From positions 1 to 50,928 of the forward strand of contig CAIXKV010000265.1 of NCBI GenBank assembly GCA_903920145.1: DNA of 50,928 bases, in the 5' to 3' direction. This DNA comes from an uncultured Rhodospirillales bacterium. GTDB lineage: Bacteria; Pseudomonadota; Alphaproteobacteria; Azospirillales; Azospirillaceae. The position numbers and the translations under genes are program-made. A model generated the notes under the pieces. That model ran no database searches. It worked only from the letters and a program-made list of their open reading frames with translations, and was not told where the DNA came from. Below are positions 8,505 through 17,233 of this stretch, in pieces. How positions within the stretch are numbered: position 1 is the first letter of the stretch; the number at the start of each line of letters is the position of its first letter.

Positions 8505-9344
8505 ATGCAAATGCGCGTGGCAATTCTTCATGCCTGCTTTTTCGAGCATCCAGAGATTGATGCAGATTGCATCGCGGTGCTGGCAACGCTGGCGTTACAT
8601 GCAGACCAGAAGACTGGCATCTGCTGGCCGTCTCAAGGGTTATTAGCTCGTCTGCTGAATCGAAGCCGACCTTGGGTCAATGGCGTAATCAGTAGACTTG
8701 TCGAAATCGGGGTGATTGAGAAATCAGATAGATTCCGTGACGACAATGGCGGTCGGCGAACTTCTCTTTATCGTCTGATCACGCCCGAGACTAAGGCTGA
8801 TTCCGAGCCGCAAGCGTCAAGCAATCTCGAGTCGGCCATGTGTCACGCATATGGCATAGGTAGTCTAGATGGCGACATACCCTGTCGTGCTGGTGACATA
8901 AACTACAAAGAAGAAATACAACAAGACGCTCACACCGCGCCCGCGCCCGTTATCGAATCGATTTCAGAGGGGGGCAACGTGGAAGTCGTCCAAGAGGTCG
9001 TTGTCCAGGTATCGACTCAAGAAATCAGGATTGCGACGACTCCAGAAGCGGATTGGCAACCAAGTGACGCCTCGTTGATATATGCAATCGAGAGGTATCC
9101 TGATGCCGATCTCCAGGCGGCAACGGAAAAATTTGTCAACAGATGCAGAGCAAAAGGGTATCGTTACATATGCCTGGATTCGGCATGGCGTGTTTGGCTT
9201 ACAGAGGACCGAGAAGCCAAGGCATCCGGCACTACGAGATTTGACTTCGGCAAAGGAAAACCGTCTGCTGCCCAAGTAAAATTTGACGCCTGGGCTAGTG
9301 TAGCTCGGCAAGCCCAAAGTCAGGGGGTTCGCTATGAAACGTAA
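8505..9344 (+). CDS. HTH-domain plasmid replication protein
   Basis: A 279-aa protein. Residues about 5-85 form a winged-helix (HTH_36-type) domain (CWPSQGLLARLLNRSRPWVNG, then a second helix and RLVEIGVIEKSDRF), as in plasmid and phage replication initiators. Residues about 100-185 are a low-complexity linker. The C-terminus (about 195-250) has a Tyr/Trp-rich helical fold ending GYRYICLDSAWRVWLTED, like the DNA-binding tail of DnaT- or replication-protein-type factors. GGAAGGGG precedes the ATG at 8505. The end overlaps the next gene by 11 bases. It is the best candidate initiator of this replicon, though no iteron array is obvious. Confidence 0.7.
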   Translation: MQMRVAILHACFFEHPEIDADCIAVLATLALHADQKTGICWPSQGLLARLLNRSRPWVNGVISRLVEIGVIEKSDRFRDDNGGRRTSLYRLITPETKADSEPQASSNLESAMCHAYGIGSLDGDIPCRAGDINYKEEIQQDAHTAPAPVIESISEGGNVEVVQEVVVQVSTQEIRIATTPEADWQPSDASLIYAIERYPDADLQAATEKFVNRCRAKGYRYICLDSAWRVWLTEDREAKASGTTRFDFGKGKPSAAQVKFDAWASVARQAQSQGVRYET

Positions 9345-9936
9345 TTTGATGCCGCTGCCCTGCCCCGCTGATGCTAGTGCAGTGGGTTTGATACCTGCCT
9401 CTTCAAGGGTTGCCGAGTTGCTTTCGCCAGTGCGAACGATACCGCGATATCACGATGGTGAATTTGACGGGCTTACCGAGATTTGGGAATGCCGAACCGT
9501 TTCTGTGGGCGACCTGCCCGATTTAAGACGGCAGCTTTCCCTGGTCGAGGCGGCTTTGCGTCCAGGTGACCCTGGGGCGGTCTTGGCTAGGGTTCATGGG
9601 CTTCTTGCACATTATCGGGGTGCTGAACTTCCAGAATCAGTTGAGAGGTCGATTGCGGCTGACTGGCTTGATGACCTTTCTGAGTTTCCGCTGTCTGTGG
9701 TCGAGCAAGCGTGTCGGCAGTGGCGGCGTGGGACGAAGATGCGGTTTCGTCCACTTCCTGGGGAAATCAGGGAAGCATGTCTTGAAATAGTGGGCGAGGC
9801 GATGACGATGCGAGACCGTTTGCGAAAACTGGTGGCTTCAGTGCCTACGGCTGCGACTCCCGAGTCGACTCGGGATAGGACGGCGGACGTGAGAAATCGG
9901 GTCGTGGCCTTGGCGACTGCGAGGCGGATGCCGTGA
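9334..9936 (+). CDS. Helicase-loader-like protein
   Basis: A 200-aa protein translationally coupled to the replication gene (11-base overlap). Its middle (residues about 95-150: IAADWLDDLSEFPLSVVEQA, then CRQWRRGTKMRFRPLPGEI) resembles the region shared by small phage and plasmid proteins that load or regulate the replicative helicase. There is no ATPase motif, so it would act as an adaptor and not as a DnaC-type ATPase. An 18-bp perfect palindrome lies within its coding sequence at 9858-9875. The loader assignment rests on weak similarity and on position after the initiator. Confidence 0.6.
   Translation: MKRNLMPLPCPADASAVGLIPASSRVAELLSPVRTIPRYHDGEFDGLTEIWECRTVSVGDLPDLRRQLSLVEAALRPGDPGAVLARVHGLLAHYRGAELPESVERSIAADWLDDLSEFPLSVVEQACRQWRRGTKMRFRPLPGEIREACLEIVGEAMTMRDRLRKLVASVPTAATPESTRDRTADVRNRVVALATARRMP
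9858..9875. repeat. 18-bp perfect palindrome TCCCGAGTCGACTCGGGA
   Basis: A perfect palindrome near the 3' end of the loader-like gene. It has the same CGAGTCG core as the sites at 8158 and 10034. It could be a parS-like centromere site or an initiator site. Confidence 0.45.
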
Positions 9937-10275
9937 GGCCGTGGTCCTGGGGTGCCGATGCGAGTCTTGTGGCGGGGTAGGAGCACTCAAAGCCAGGCTA
10001 TGTTTTGCATGCAAGACATATTGCCCGACTGTACTCGAGTCGACCGACGCCATTGCCCACACGCCTGATTTTCCGTGAACATATGAACGCCTGAATGCTG
10101 CCATGGAGGTCCGGACGGCAAATGCACGGCGTGCAAAACATCCCCCCCACCGAATCCCGGTGCATTTCTAACTCACCTCATAGCCATAACTGGCCATAAG
10201 TTTTCACGTCGCCATCCTGCGCATTGTCAACGGATTCGCGCGTGGTACAAAGCCTGATGTCCGAGAGCACGGGGG
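9937..10275. other. Candidate origin/centromere region before parA
   Basis: These 339 gene-free bases hold three dyads: an 18-bp imperfect palindrome centred on TTGCATGCAA (10001-10018), CTCGAGTCGAC (10034-10044) and TGCACG-G-CGTGCA (10123-10135). The region lies between replication and partition genes and must also carry the parA promoter. These properties fit an origin or a centromere/operator, but there is no DnaA-box array or AT-rich tract that would settle it. Confidence 0.45.
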
Positions 10276-10977
10276 ATGGGCAACATGGGCAGCGAAAAAA
10301 AAATGCCGAAGAGGATTACAGTCTGTAACTCAAAAGGTGGCAGCTCCAAGACATCGACGTGCCGGAACCTGGGTGTCATCGCAGCGCGGTCCGGGTTCAA
10401 TGTTGCGCTATTCGACCTGGATGAACAGAAGACATTGACGAATTGGTATGACGAGCGTCCGAAAAACATGGTCAGAATGACACTGGTCACGGGGACGATG
10501 GCGGACATCGGCGAGATTGCCGAGCTGGATGACTTCGACCTGGCGTTCATCGACACCCCTCCGCTAACGACGGGCCTTGCGGAAGATTCCGACGACAGGC
10601 AGATGCATGAGCTGATGCGGAAGGTGATTGCGGTTTCGGACATGCTCATCGTCCCGTCCGGTCAGCAAAAGGAGGACTGGGTCTCATCCATCGCCTGGAT
10701 GGACTACCTGAAAATGCGGCACGCGAAATATGCAGCCCTGCTGTCGGCGACTACGCGGCGCAGCAAAAGCTTCGAGGTGGCAAAGAACCAGATACTTCGG
10801 GCAGGGCACTCTCTTTGCCCGAAGGACATCCCGCGCGTGGAGGACATCCCGTTATCGTACACTTACGGCATCGGAGTGGTTGAAATGAAGGGAGCGAAGG
10901 GTGCCGAGGACTACGAGTCGGTCTGGGCGTGGTTGCGCGGGGAACTTGGCATAGCCGCCAAGGCGGTCGGGGAGTAA
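10276..10977 (+). CDS. parA: ParA-type partition ATPase
   Basis: A 233-aa P-loop ATPase of the ParA/MinD family. The deviant Walker A is KGGSSKTS at about residues 20-27, the switch-I/A' motif is FDLDEQ, and the Walker B is FIDTPP near 95. It lacks the long N-terminal HTH of type Ia ParA, so it resembles type Ib or orphan plasmid ParA. Nine A residues (10295-10303) lie in the 5' coding part and end in an in-frame ATG (10303, MPKR), so the functional start could be 10276, 10285 or 10303. It is followed after 6 bases by a DUF3102-like gene, its likely partner. Its role is to move and segregate plasmid copies. Confidence 0.88.
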   Translation: MGNMGSEKKMPKRITVCNSKGGSSKTSTCRNLGVIAARSGFNVALFDLDEQKTLTNWYDERPKNMVRMTLVTGTMADIGEIAELDDFDLAFIDTPPLTTGLAEDSDDRQMHELMRKVIAVSDMLIVPSGQQKEDWVSSIAWMDYLKMRHAKYAALLSATTRRSKSFEVAKNQILRAGHSLCPKDIPRVEDIPLSYTYGIGVVEMKGAKGAEDYESVWAWLRGELGIAAKAVGE

Positions 10978-10983
10978 GGCAAA

Positions 10984-11619
10984 ATGGCACTGAAGACTAG
11001 GACCGACGAGGACAAAATCAGCCGACGGACGCTCCAGGCAGCCCGCGAGAGCACCGATGTCCGTACGGACGACGCCATCCAGCTTGCCGACTTCGCGACA
11101 AAGGAGGAGTGCATCGTAGCAATCAGGACGCTTTGGGAGCGGTCCCAGCGAAACTTCTTGACAATCGGCAGATATCTGATCCGGGCGAAAGAGAAGCTTC
11201 CGCACGGTGACTACGAGGAGATGATTCGCACCAGCCTCCCGTTCTCGCGGTCCGTCGCATACATGATGCGGACCGTGGCGGAGTCGCTCGAGAGCAGGAA
11301 AATCACCATCGAACACCTGCCGATAGACTACTCGACGGCGTATCATCTCGTAAGCCTGCCAGACGAACAGTACGACTTGGCACGTCAGCGTGAGCTTGTA
11401 AAGCAGTCGCTCACACGCAAGGAGATCATGTCGTTCAGGCGCGAACTGACAGGTGAAGCAAAACGCATGAACGGACTGCCGAAGACCCGCAAGGCGCTCC
11501 TTAAATCGCGTGAGCGCCTTGTCGCAGACATGGAGTCAATCAAGGCACGCATTGCCGAAATCGACCGCAGGCTGGCCGTTGACGTCATCAACGGCAGCGT
11601 CATCGAAGGGGGATTCTGA
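10984..11619 (+). CDS. DUF3102-like protein, putative partition partner
   Basis: A 211-aa basic protein directly downstream of parA in the same operon. Residues about 45-100 (FLTIGRYLIRAKEKLPHGDY, then SVAYMMRTVAESL) look like the DUF3102 fold, which carries a helix-turn-helix-like element and occurs in plasmid genes next to ParA. The C-terminal 50 residues form a charged helix with coiled-coil character (LLKSRERLVADMESIKARI). By position it should be the DNA-binding, ParB-like half of this partition cassette. The large ParB at 49879 is a second candidate partner, so the pairing is unproven. Confidence 0.65.
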   Translation: MALKTRTDEDKISRRTLQAARESTDVRTDDAIQLADFATKEECIVAIRTLWERSQRNFLTIGRYLIRAKEKLPHGDYEEMIRTSLPFSRSVAYMMRTVAESLESRKITIEHLPIDYSTAYHLVSLPDEQYDLARQRELVKQSLTRKEIMSFRRELTGEAKRMNGLPKTRKALLKSRERLVADMESIKARIAEIDRRLAVDVINGSVIEGGF

Positions 11620-11676
11620 AGATACCATTTTCTGCAAGCAAAGGGACTCCCCGACCCTACCCGTAAATCTTGACCA

Positions 11677-12042
11677 TCAGACCGCCTCTGCCATCCCGTC
11701 ATCGAGTCTGTCCAACATGGCGTCAATGCCGTCGAGGACAGCCACGATATCTATTGGTTCCGGAGGCGGGGCATCAGGGATTCCGACGTCGAAGCGCAGG
11801 AGTCGACGGGAGAGCTTATGGCCGATACCCGTTCTATCCATCAGCCTGAATTCGTCGTCAACAGTCGAGCGACCGTAGAGCACAACGTCGGCAACTTTCC
11901 CGTTCGAGTTCCAAACTCATCGAGTAAGCCTGTCGGGAGTATCATGCTCGCGGATTCGACGGTTGCGGTGCTTGACCTGAGCGGGTGCATCCTCTCGATA
12001 TCCCTGGCTGGCGCCGAATACGACGCGGTTTCCTTTGTTCAT
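11677..12042 (-). pseudogene. Small gene broken by one in-frame TGA
   Basis: Read from ATG 12042, the minus strand encodes 41 residues (beginning MNKGNRVVFGASQGYRED), a TGA at 11919-11917, then 79 more residues in the same frame (VWNSNGKVADVVLYGRSTVD and onward) to a stop at 11677. Both halves have coding-like composition and no shift is needed, which fits a 121-codon gene with one nonsense change. The last 25 residues are acidic (VLDGIDAMLDRLDDGM). I do not recognise the family. Alternatives are that only the 3' part is used (GTG 11883) or that an overlapping plus-strand frame (11818-12243) is the gene. The remaining 12043-12262 should hold divergent promoters. Confidence 0.45.
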
Positions 12043-12262
12043 GGGCATCCGTCATTCGGAGATGCCTGGGAACAAATGTCATCATCCTTTATGACATCTG
12101 GGGCGTTGGGTGAGCAGGGGAGGGAGGCATCCGACAGGTCAATTCGAAAGTCGTCATCCCGCCAGACCACTCATCACCATGAGTGCGGTCCTTCGGAGAG
12201 GAAGGTCTGGTTGCCCATAGCCCTTGCGTTTACAAGCCGATAAAGGACTATATGTCGTCGCC

Positions 12263-15200
12263 ATGGGCGGCACCTCTCTTTTCCAACAAGTGGCTCGCCC
12301 GGCCATGGCCCCGCCGTTCAGACCCGTGATCCGCGACAACCAGCCGAAGCCCGCCACCTTGGATGAGCAACTTCGTCAGGTCGCGACGCTCCATCCCACC
12401 GAACGCCTGGTGCTGCGGCTGAAGGCCCTGATCGGCCAGGCGGCCAACAAGGGCGAATTCCTGACCGTCATGAACGCCACTGGGACTCGCGGTCCTGACG
12501 GCAGGCCGTGGTCCGCCCAGACGGTCAACGGCGCGCTGGATCGGCTGGTGTCGGCGGGGCTGCTGGTGGAAGGCGAATACGCCTGCACCCCGTCTCTGTG
12601 GCATCCGCTGGCGGTTGACGCGACGAAGGCCCCGGATGGGACGACCCTGCTTCACGCCGTGCTCGGTTCCTTTCCCGAAAGTGGTCGCGACCGTTGGGGT
12701 TCCTACTCGATCCAGAGCGACTCGTACGTCCTGCGCCGCCTGCGGCTCGCCATCTATGACGACGACCCGGAAACCTATCGTCGACTGCTGGAGGGCTACG
12801 ACAAGGAGTTCACCCGCTCCCGCGGACCGCACATCCTGGAGGCGCTGTTCCGCGAGGCGACCCTGGACGTCGAGTGGCTGGCCGCCCGCCACCCGGACAT
12901 CCAGTACGCCCTGTTCGCGGTCAAGCTGGAGCATTTCCTGACCACCGGGCAGACCTCGCCCGATTTGGCGGCTCTGGTCGCGCACTACCGTTCGCTGGAA
13001 GACGCGACGGGCTTCGAGAGCTTCAAATGGCTGCTGCTGCACTCCGACCTGTTGGCAGGACGGATCGGGGCGGTCCGGCGGAAGGTCGAAGCGTTCTCTG
13101 CCGCGACGGGCGATACGCTCGAAACCGACCGCCTGCTCCTACTGGGGTCGGCGGATTTTCTCGAAGGCCGCAACGACGAGGCCCTCGGGCATTTCCGTCT
13201 GGCACTCAAGGGCTACAGGAAGCGGATCGGCAAGCGGAAGGTCTTCTTCAACGGCCCCAACGGCCTGTTCTTCCTGCTGGCCCTGATCGGGGCCAATGAC
13301 CCCGCGCTCCATTACGAACTCCAGGCCAATCTCGACGGCGTCGACCACGGGGGCAATGTATTCGGTCCCGGGTTCAGGGCCGTCCAGGCCTTGCTGTGGC
13401 TGTTGCAGGGAATGGAACCGAAGGCGCGCGACGCGCTGGCGGACATCCGACGTGGCGGCACCCGCGAACCGATGTCGGTCGCTTGCCTAACCCTGGTCGA
13501 GTTTCTTGTCGACCCCACCCTGGCCAAGAAGCGGATCAAAGACACCGTCACGCACTTCGAGGCCCTCAGGGAGGTGCTGCCGCTGATCGCCCGCATCCAC
13601 GCCGAGGTGCTGGAACGGATTGCCGACAAGCCCGCCGTCTACGATGCCTTCCTGCGGACCACGCCCGATGGCACCCAGGTGATCGACTTCCTCAAACTCG
13701 TCGAAGTGCGGCAGCCCTGGGAGCGCACCCTCGACAGCCTCGAGGCTTTCCTCACGGTCGGCAGCGGGCGTCCGGTCGCGTCCCCGCCGATCAGCAAGTC
13801 AAAACGCCTGGCCTGGTTCGTCGACCCCGAACAGATGACGGTCGAGGTGCTGGAGCAGTCGGTCAAGGGTAGAGACTGGACCCCCGGTCGGGTGGTGGCC
13901 ATGAAGAGGCTCCACGAGCAGGACCCGCGCCTCGACTACCTGACCGACCACGATCGGCGGGCACTGCGGACCATCCGCAAGGACCCCAACGGCTGGTACA
14001 ACGAGGAAACCTTCGACTTCGACCGTTACCGCACCCTGACGACGCTGGTCGGCCACCCGACCGTGTTCGATGCGCGTCGGCGCGAGCAGCCGCTGGAACT
14101 GGTGGCCTATCCCGTCGAACTGGTGGTGACCGAACAGCGCAACGGCTACAAGTTCGCGTTGTCACACCGCGCCGCCGAGCAGACGGTGTTCATGGAAGCC
14201 GAGACCCCGACGCGCTGGCGGGTGATCGACTTCTCGGCACGACTGCTCGCGGTCCAGGAAATCCTCGGCGGTCGCGGACTGACCGTGCCGAAGCAGGGCA
14301 GGGAGAGGGTGCTGGACCTCATCAAGGAACAGCATCCCAGCCTGCCGATCCGCGCCGACATCGCCGATGCGGAAGTGCCCGCCGTCGAGGGACAGTCCGG
14401 TCCCGTGCTCCAGATGCAGCCGCTCGACGAGGGGCTGAAGGTGGCGATGGTGGTGCGGCCGTTCGGTGCCGCAGGGCCATACTATCTGGCGGGGCAGGGC
14501 GGACAGTCGGTGTTGGCCATGATCGACGGCGTCCGCCAGCGCGCCAACCGCGACCTTGATGGCGAGCGGGCCGCCGCCGCCTCGACACTGGCGGCATTGC
14601 CGACCCTGCACCGCGAGGCGGCCTCGGGTCACGAATGGGTAATCGGCGACACCGAGTCCGCGCTGGAGTTCCTGCTGGAGGTGCGCGCCTGCCAGCCGCC
14701 GCCGACCGTGGAATGGCCCGAGGGCAAACGGCTGACCGTCAGGTCCGAGGTGTCAAGCTCGGGCCTCTCCCTCAAGATGTCCCGTGCCCGCGATTGGTTC
14801 CAGATGGACGGCGAGGTGCGGGTCGACGAGGAACTGGTCCTCGACATGCAGGACCTGCTCACGCGGCTGGGCAAGGCCAGAGGTCGGTTCGTGCCGCTGG
14901 CGGACGGCAGCTTCGTCGCCCTGACACGCAAATTTCAGAAGCAGCTCGAACGCCTGGGCGGCGTCACCGAGGAACATGGCAAGGGCCTGCGGCTGCCGAC
15001 CCTTGGTGCCGTGGCGGTGCAGGAGCTGGTGGAGGAGGCAGGAAGCGTCAAAGCCGACAAGGAGTGGAAGGCATTCATCGCGCGTCTTTCCGCAGCCGAC
15101 CGGCACCAGCCCGTCGTCCCGTCGACGCTCCAGGCCGAGCTGCGCGATTATCAGGTCGACGGATTTCGATGGCTCTCCCGTCTGGCGCACTGGCAGGCTG

Positions 15201-16519
15201 GTGCCTGCCTTGCCGACGACATGGGACTGGGCAAGACCATCCAGGCAATCGCCGTGATGCTGGAACAGGCTCCCCACGGCCCCTGCCTGGTGATTGCGCC
15301 GACCTCTGTCTGCCACAACTGGGAACGCGAACTGGAACGCTTCGCCCCGACGCTGGCGGTGCGGAAGCTGGGCGCCACCGCGAACCGGGCCGACCAGATC
15401 GCAGCGCTCAAGGCGATGGACGTGTTGGTCACCAGCTACGGCCTGCTGTACCAGGAGGCCGACCGCCTGGCCGAGGTCGACTGGCGGATGGCGGTGTTCG
15501 ACGAGGCACAGGCGATCAAGAACGCCGAGACCCGACGCGCCCAAGCGGGGCAGCGCATCCAGGCCCAGTTCCGCCTCGCCCTGACCGGTACGCCTATCGA
15601 GAACTATCTGGACGAACTCTGGAGCCTGTTCGCCATCGTCAACCCAGGTCTCCTCGGCTCCCGCGACGGCTTCGCCCGCCGCTTCGCCACCCCGATTGAG
15701 CGAAACCGAAGCGACGGTGCGCTCCACGCCCTCCGCGCCCTGATCCGCCCGTTCATCCTGCGGCGGACCAAGAGCGCGGTCCTTGCCGAACTGCCGCCGC
15801 GCACCGAGGTTACCATGGAGATCGACCTGCCCGAGGAGGAGCGCGCCTTCTACGAGGCGGTGCGTCGGCGGGCGTTGGAGGCCCTGGCGCAACTGCGTGA
15901 TGGCGGGGCAGGGGGCGGCCAGACCCGCATTCATATCCTCGCAGAAATCACCCGCCTGCGCCGCGCCTGCTGCCATCCTGGTCTGGTCGACGCCGAGACC
16001 CGCCTGCCCGGAGCCAAGCTGGAGGCGTTCCTGGAACTGGTCGAGGAACTGATCCGCAACCGCCACAAGGCTCTGGTATTCAGCCAGTTCGTCGGCCAGC
16101 TCGAACGGGTGCGGGACGCGCTGACCGCCCGCGGCATCGGCCACCAGTATCTGGACGGCGGCACCCCCGCCAAGGATCGGGAACGGCGAGTGGCGGCGTT
16201 CCAGGCGGGGAAGGGCGACCTGTTCCTGATCAGCCTCAAGGCAGGCGGCACTGGACTCAACCTGACCGCAGCCGACTACGTCATCCACCTGGACCCTTGG
16301 TGGAATCCCGCCGTCGAGGACCAGGCCAGCGACCGTGCTCACCGCATCGGCCAGCTACGCCCGGTCACCGTCTACCGCCTGATCGTCCGCGACAGCATTG
16401 AGGGGAAAATCCTCGACCTGCACCGCGCTAAGCGTGACCTTGCCAGCGACCTTCTTGACGGCAGTGAAATCAGCGCCCGCCTGACCGACGACGATTTGCT
16501 CGACCTGATCCGGATGTGA
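12263..16519 (+). CDS. Large SNF2-family helicase
   Basis: About 1418 aa. The C-terminal 460 residues are a complete SNF2 ATPase: motif I DDMGLGKT near residue 985, motif II DEAQ near 1080, TGTPIEN near 1110, and motifs V-VI GGTGLNLT and DRAHRIGQ near 1330-1360. The first 950 residues are large and mostly helical, with a winged-helix-like segment (about 30-110) and a repeat-rich, TPR-like middle. No nuclease, methyltransferase or SWIM-type zinc signature stands out. It is not part of the Druantia or ape operons. Start choice is uncertain (12263 or 12305; neither has a strong ribosome site). Proteins of this shape occur singly in many proteobacteria; a role in DNA repair or defence is possible but unproven. 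Confidence 0.88.
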   Translation: MGGTSLFQQVARPAMAPPFRPVIRDNQPKPATLDEQLRQVATLHPTERLVLRLKALIGQAANKGEFLTVMNATGTRGPDGRPWSAQTVNGALDRLVSAGLLVEGEYACTPSLWHPLAVDATKAPDGTTLLHAVLGSFPESGRDRWGSYSIQSDSYVLRRLRLAIYDDDPETYRRLLEGYDKEFTRSRGPHILEALFREATLDVEWLAARHPDIQYALFAVKLEHFLTTGQTSPDLAALVAHYRSLEDATGFESFKWLLLHSDLLAGRIGAVRRKVEAFSAATGDTLETDRLLLLGSADFLEGRNDEALGHFRLALKGYRKRIGKRKVFFNGPNGLFFLLALIGANDPALHYELQANLDGVDHGGNVFGPGFRAVQALLWLLQGMEPKARDALADIRRGGTREPMSVACLTLVEFLVDPTLAKKRIKDTVTHFEALREVLPLIARIHAEVLERIADKPAVYDAFLRTTPDGTQVIDFLKLVEVRQPWERTLDSLEAFLTVGSGRPVASPPISKSKRLAWFVDPEQMTVEVLEQSVKGRDWTPGRVVAMKRLHEQDPRLDYLTDHDRRALRTIRKDPNGWYNEETFDFDRYRTLTTLVGHPTVFDARRREQPLELVAYPVELVVTEQRNGYKFALSHRAAEQTVFMEAETPTRWRVIDFSARLLAVQEILGGRGLTVPKQGRERVLDLIKEQHPSLPIRADIADAEVPAVEGQSGPVLQMQPLDEGLKVAMVVRPFGAAGPYYLAGQGGQSVLAMIDGVRQRANRDLDGERAAAASTLAALPTLHREAASGHEWVIGDTESALEFLLEVRACQPPPTVEWPEGKRLTVRSEVSSSGLSLKMSRARDWFQMDGEVRVDEELVLDMQDLLTRLGKARGRFVPLADGSFVALTRKFQKQLERLGGVTEEHGKGLRLPTLGAVAVQELVEEAGSVKADKEWKAFIARLSAADRHQPVVPSTLQAELRDYQVDGFRWLSRLAHWQAGACLADDMGLGKTIQAIAVMLEQAPHGPCLVIAPTSVCHNWERELERFAPTLAVRKLGATANRADQIAALKAMDVLVTSYGLLYQEADRLAEVDWRMAVFDEAQAIKNAETRRAQAGQRIQAQFRLALTGTPIENYLDELWSLFAIVNPGLLGSRDGFARRFATPIERNRSDGALHALRALIRPFILRRTKSAVLAELPPRTEVTMEIDLPEEERAFYEAVRRRALEALAQLRDGGAGGGQTRIHILAEITRLRRACCHPGLVDAETRLPGAKLEAFLELVEELIRNRHKALVFSQFVGQLERVRDALTARGIGHQYLDGGTPAKDRERRVAAFQAGKGDLFLISLKAGGTGLNLTAADYVIHLDPWWNPAVEDQASDRAHRIGQLRPVTVYRLIVRDSIEGKILDLHRAKRDLASDLLDGSEISARLTDDDLLDLIRM

Positions 16520-16603
16520 GGCCGATCCTCACCTCGGGCGACGGGCGGAAGTTGACCTCTGGGCCATGCGGCGGCATGGTCAAACACTGCCAATGACCAG
16601 GAT

Positions 16604-17233
16604 GTGTTCCCAACATGCCGCCGACTGCCGACCAACCACGTCGCGGATATCGATAAGCTCAAGGCCCGGATTCAGGGGTTGCGCGCGAAGACCATCGAGA
16701 ACGGCTGCACCGAGGAGGAGGCGCTGTCAGCCGCCGCGAAGGTGGCGGAGCTGCTCGACACCTACGATCTGTCCATGACGGATGTCGAACTGCGCCAGGA
16801 GGTATGCGAGCGCGCGGAGTTCGAGACCCAGAAGAAGCAAAGCCTTCCCCTGGACGCCTGCATCCCCGCAATCGCCGAGTTCGCCGACTGCAAGGTATGG
16901 CGCATGAAGAACCCCGACGGTGCATTCAGGTTCGTGTTTTTCGGCATGAAGCATGGCCTCGTCCATCGCCGCCAACCTGCGGCTCATGAAGGCCCAACGC
17001 AACGAAGCCCACAAGGCGACCGGGCGCGATCTGGTGCTGGTCAAGGCCGCCGTGATCGAGGACGAGCTGGCCAAGCTCGGGATGAATTTCTCGACCCGCC
17101 GCAAAGGCCGTCGCTTGGTCGCCAAGGATGCGTTCGATGCGGGGCATGCCGCAGGACAGAGAAGGTCTCCATCAACCCCGGCGTGGAACATGAGGGTGGT
17201 GCCTCGTTTAGCAAGCTCGGTGTCGCGCGATGA
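16604..17233 (+). pseudogene. DUF2786/DUF7168 protein, deleted and frameshifted
   Basis: The first 100 codons or so (from GTG 16604) match DUF2786: IDKLKARIQGLRAKTIENGC, a helix AAAKVAELLDTYDLS, then CKVWRMKNPDGAFRFVFFG. The family's expected middle of roughly 60 residues is missing. The C-terminal part continues in another frame from about 16953 (MASSIAANLRLMKAQRNEAH, ATGRDLVLVKAAVIEDELAK). The final motif KVSINPGVEHEGG is back in the first frame from about 17155. An internal deletion and a second indel therefore inactivated it. DUF2786 genes are common on plasmids and phages, with unknown function. Its end overlaps the convergent oxidoreductase gene by 26 bases, marking the edge of the ape cluster. 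Confidence 0.8.

Noticed and set aside
11818-12243. 141-residue Ser-rich plus-strand frame
   Set aside because: The minus-strand frame with one stop looks more protein-like; the plus frame is Ser-rich with no motif.
14753-16342. 529-residue minus-strand frame over the SNF2 helicase
   Set aside because: Antisense shadow of conserved SNF2 motifs; no ribosome site or family signature.
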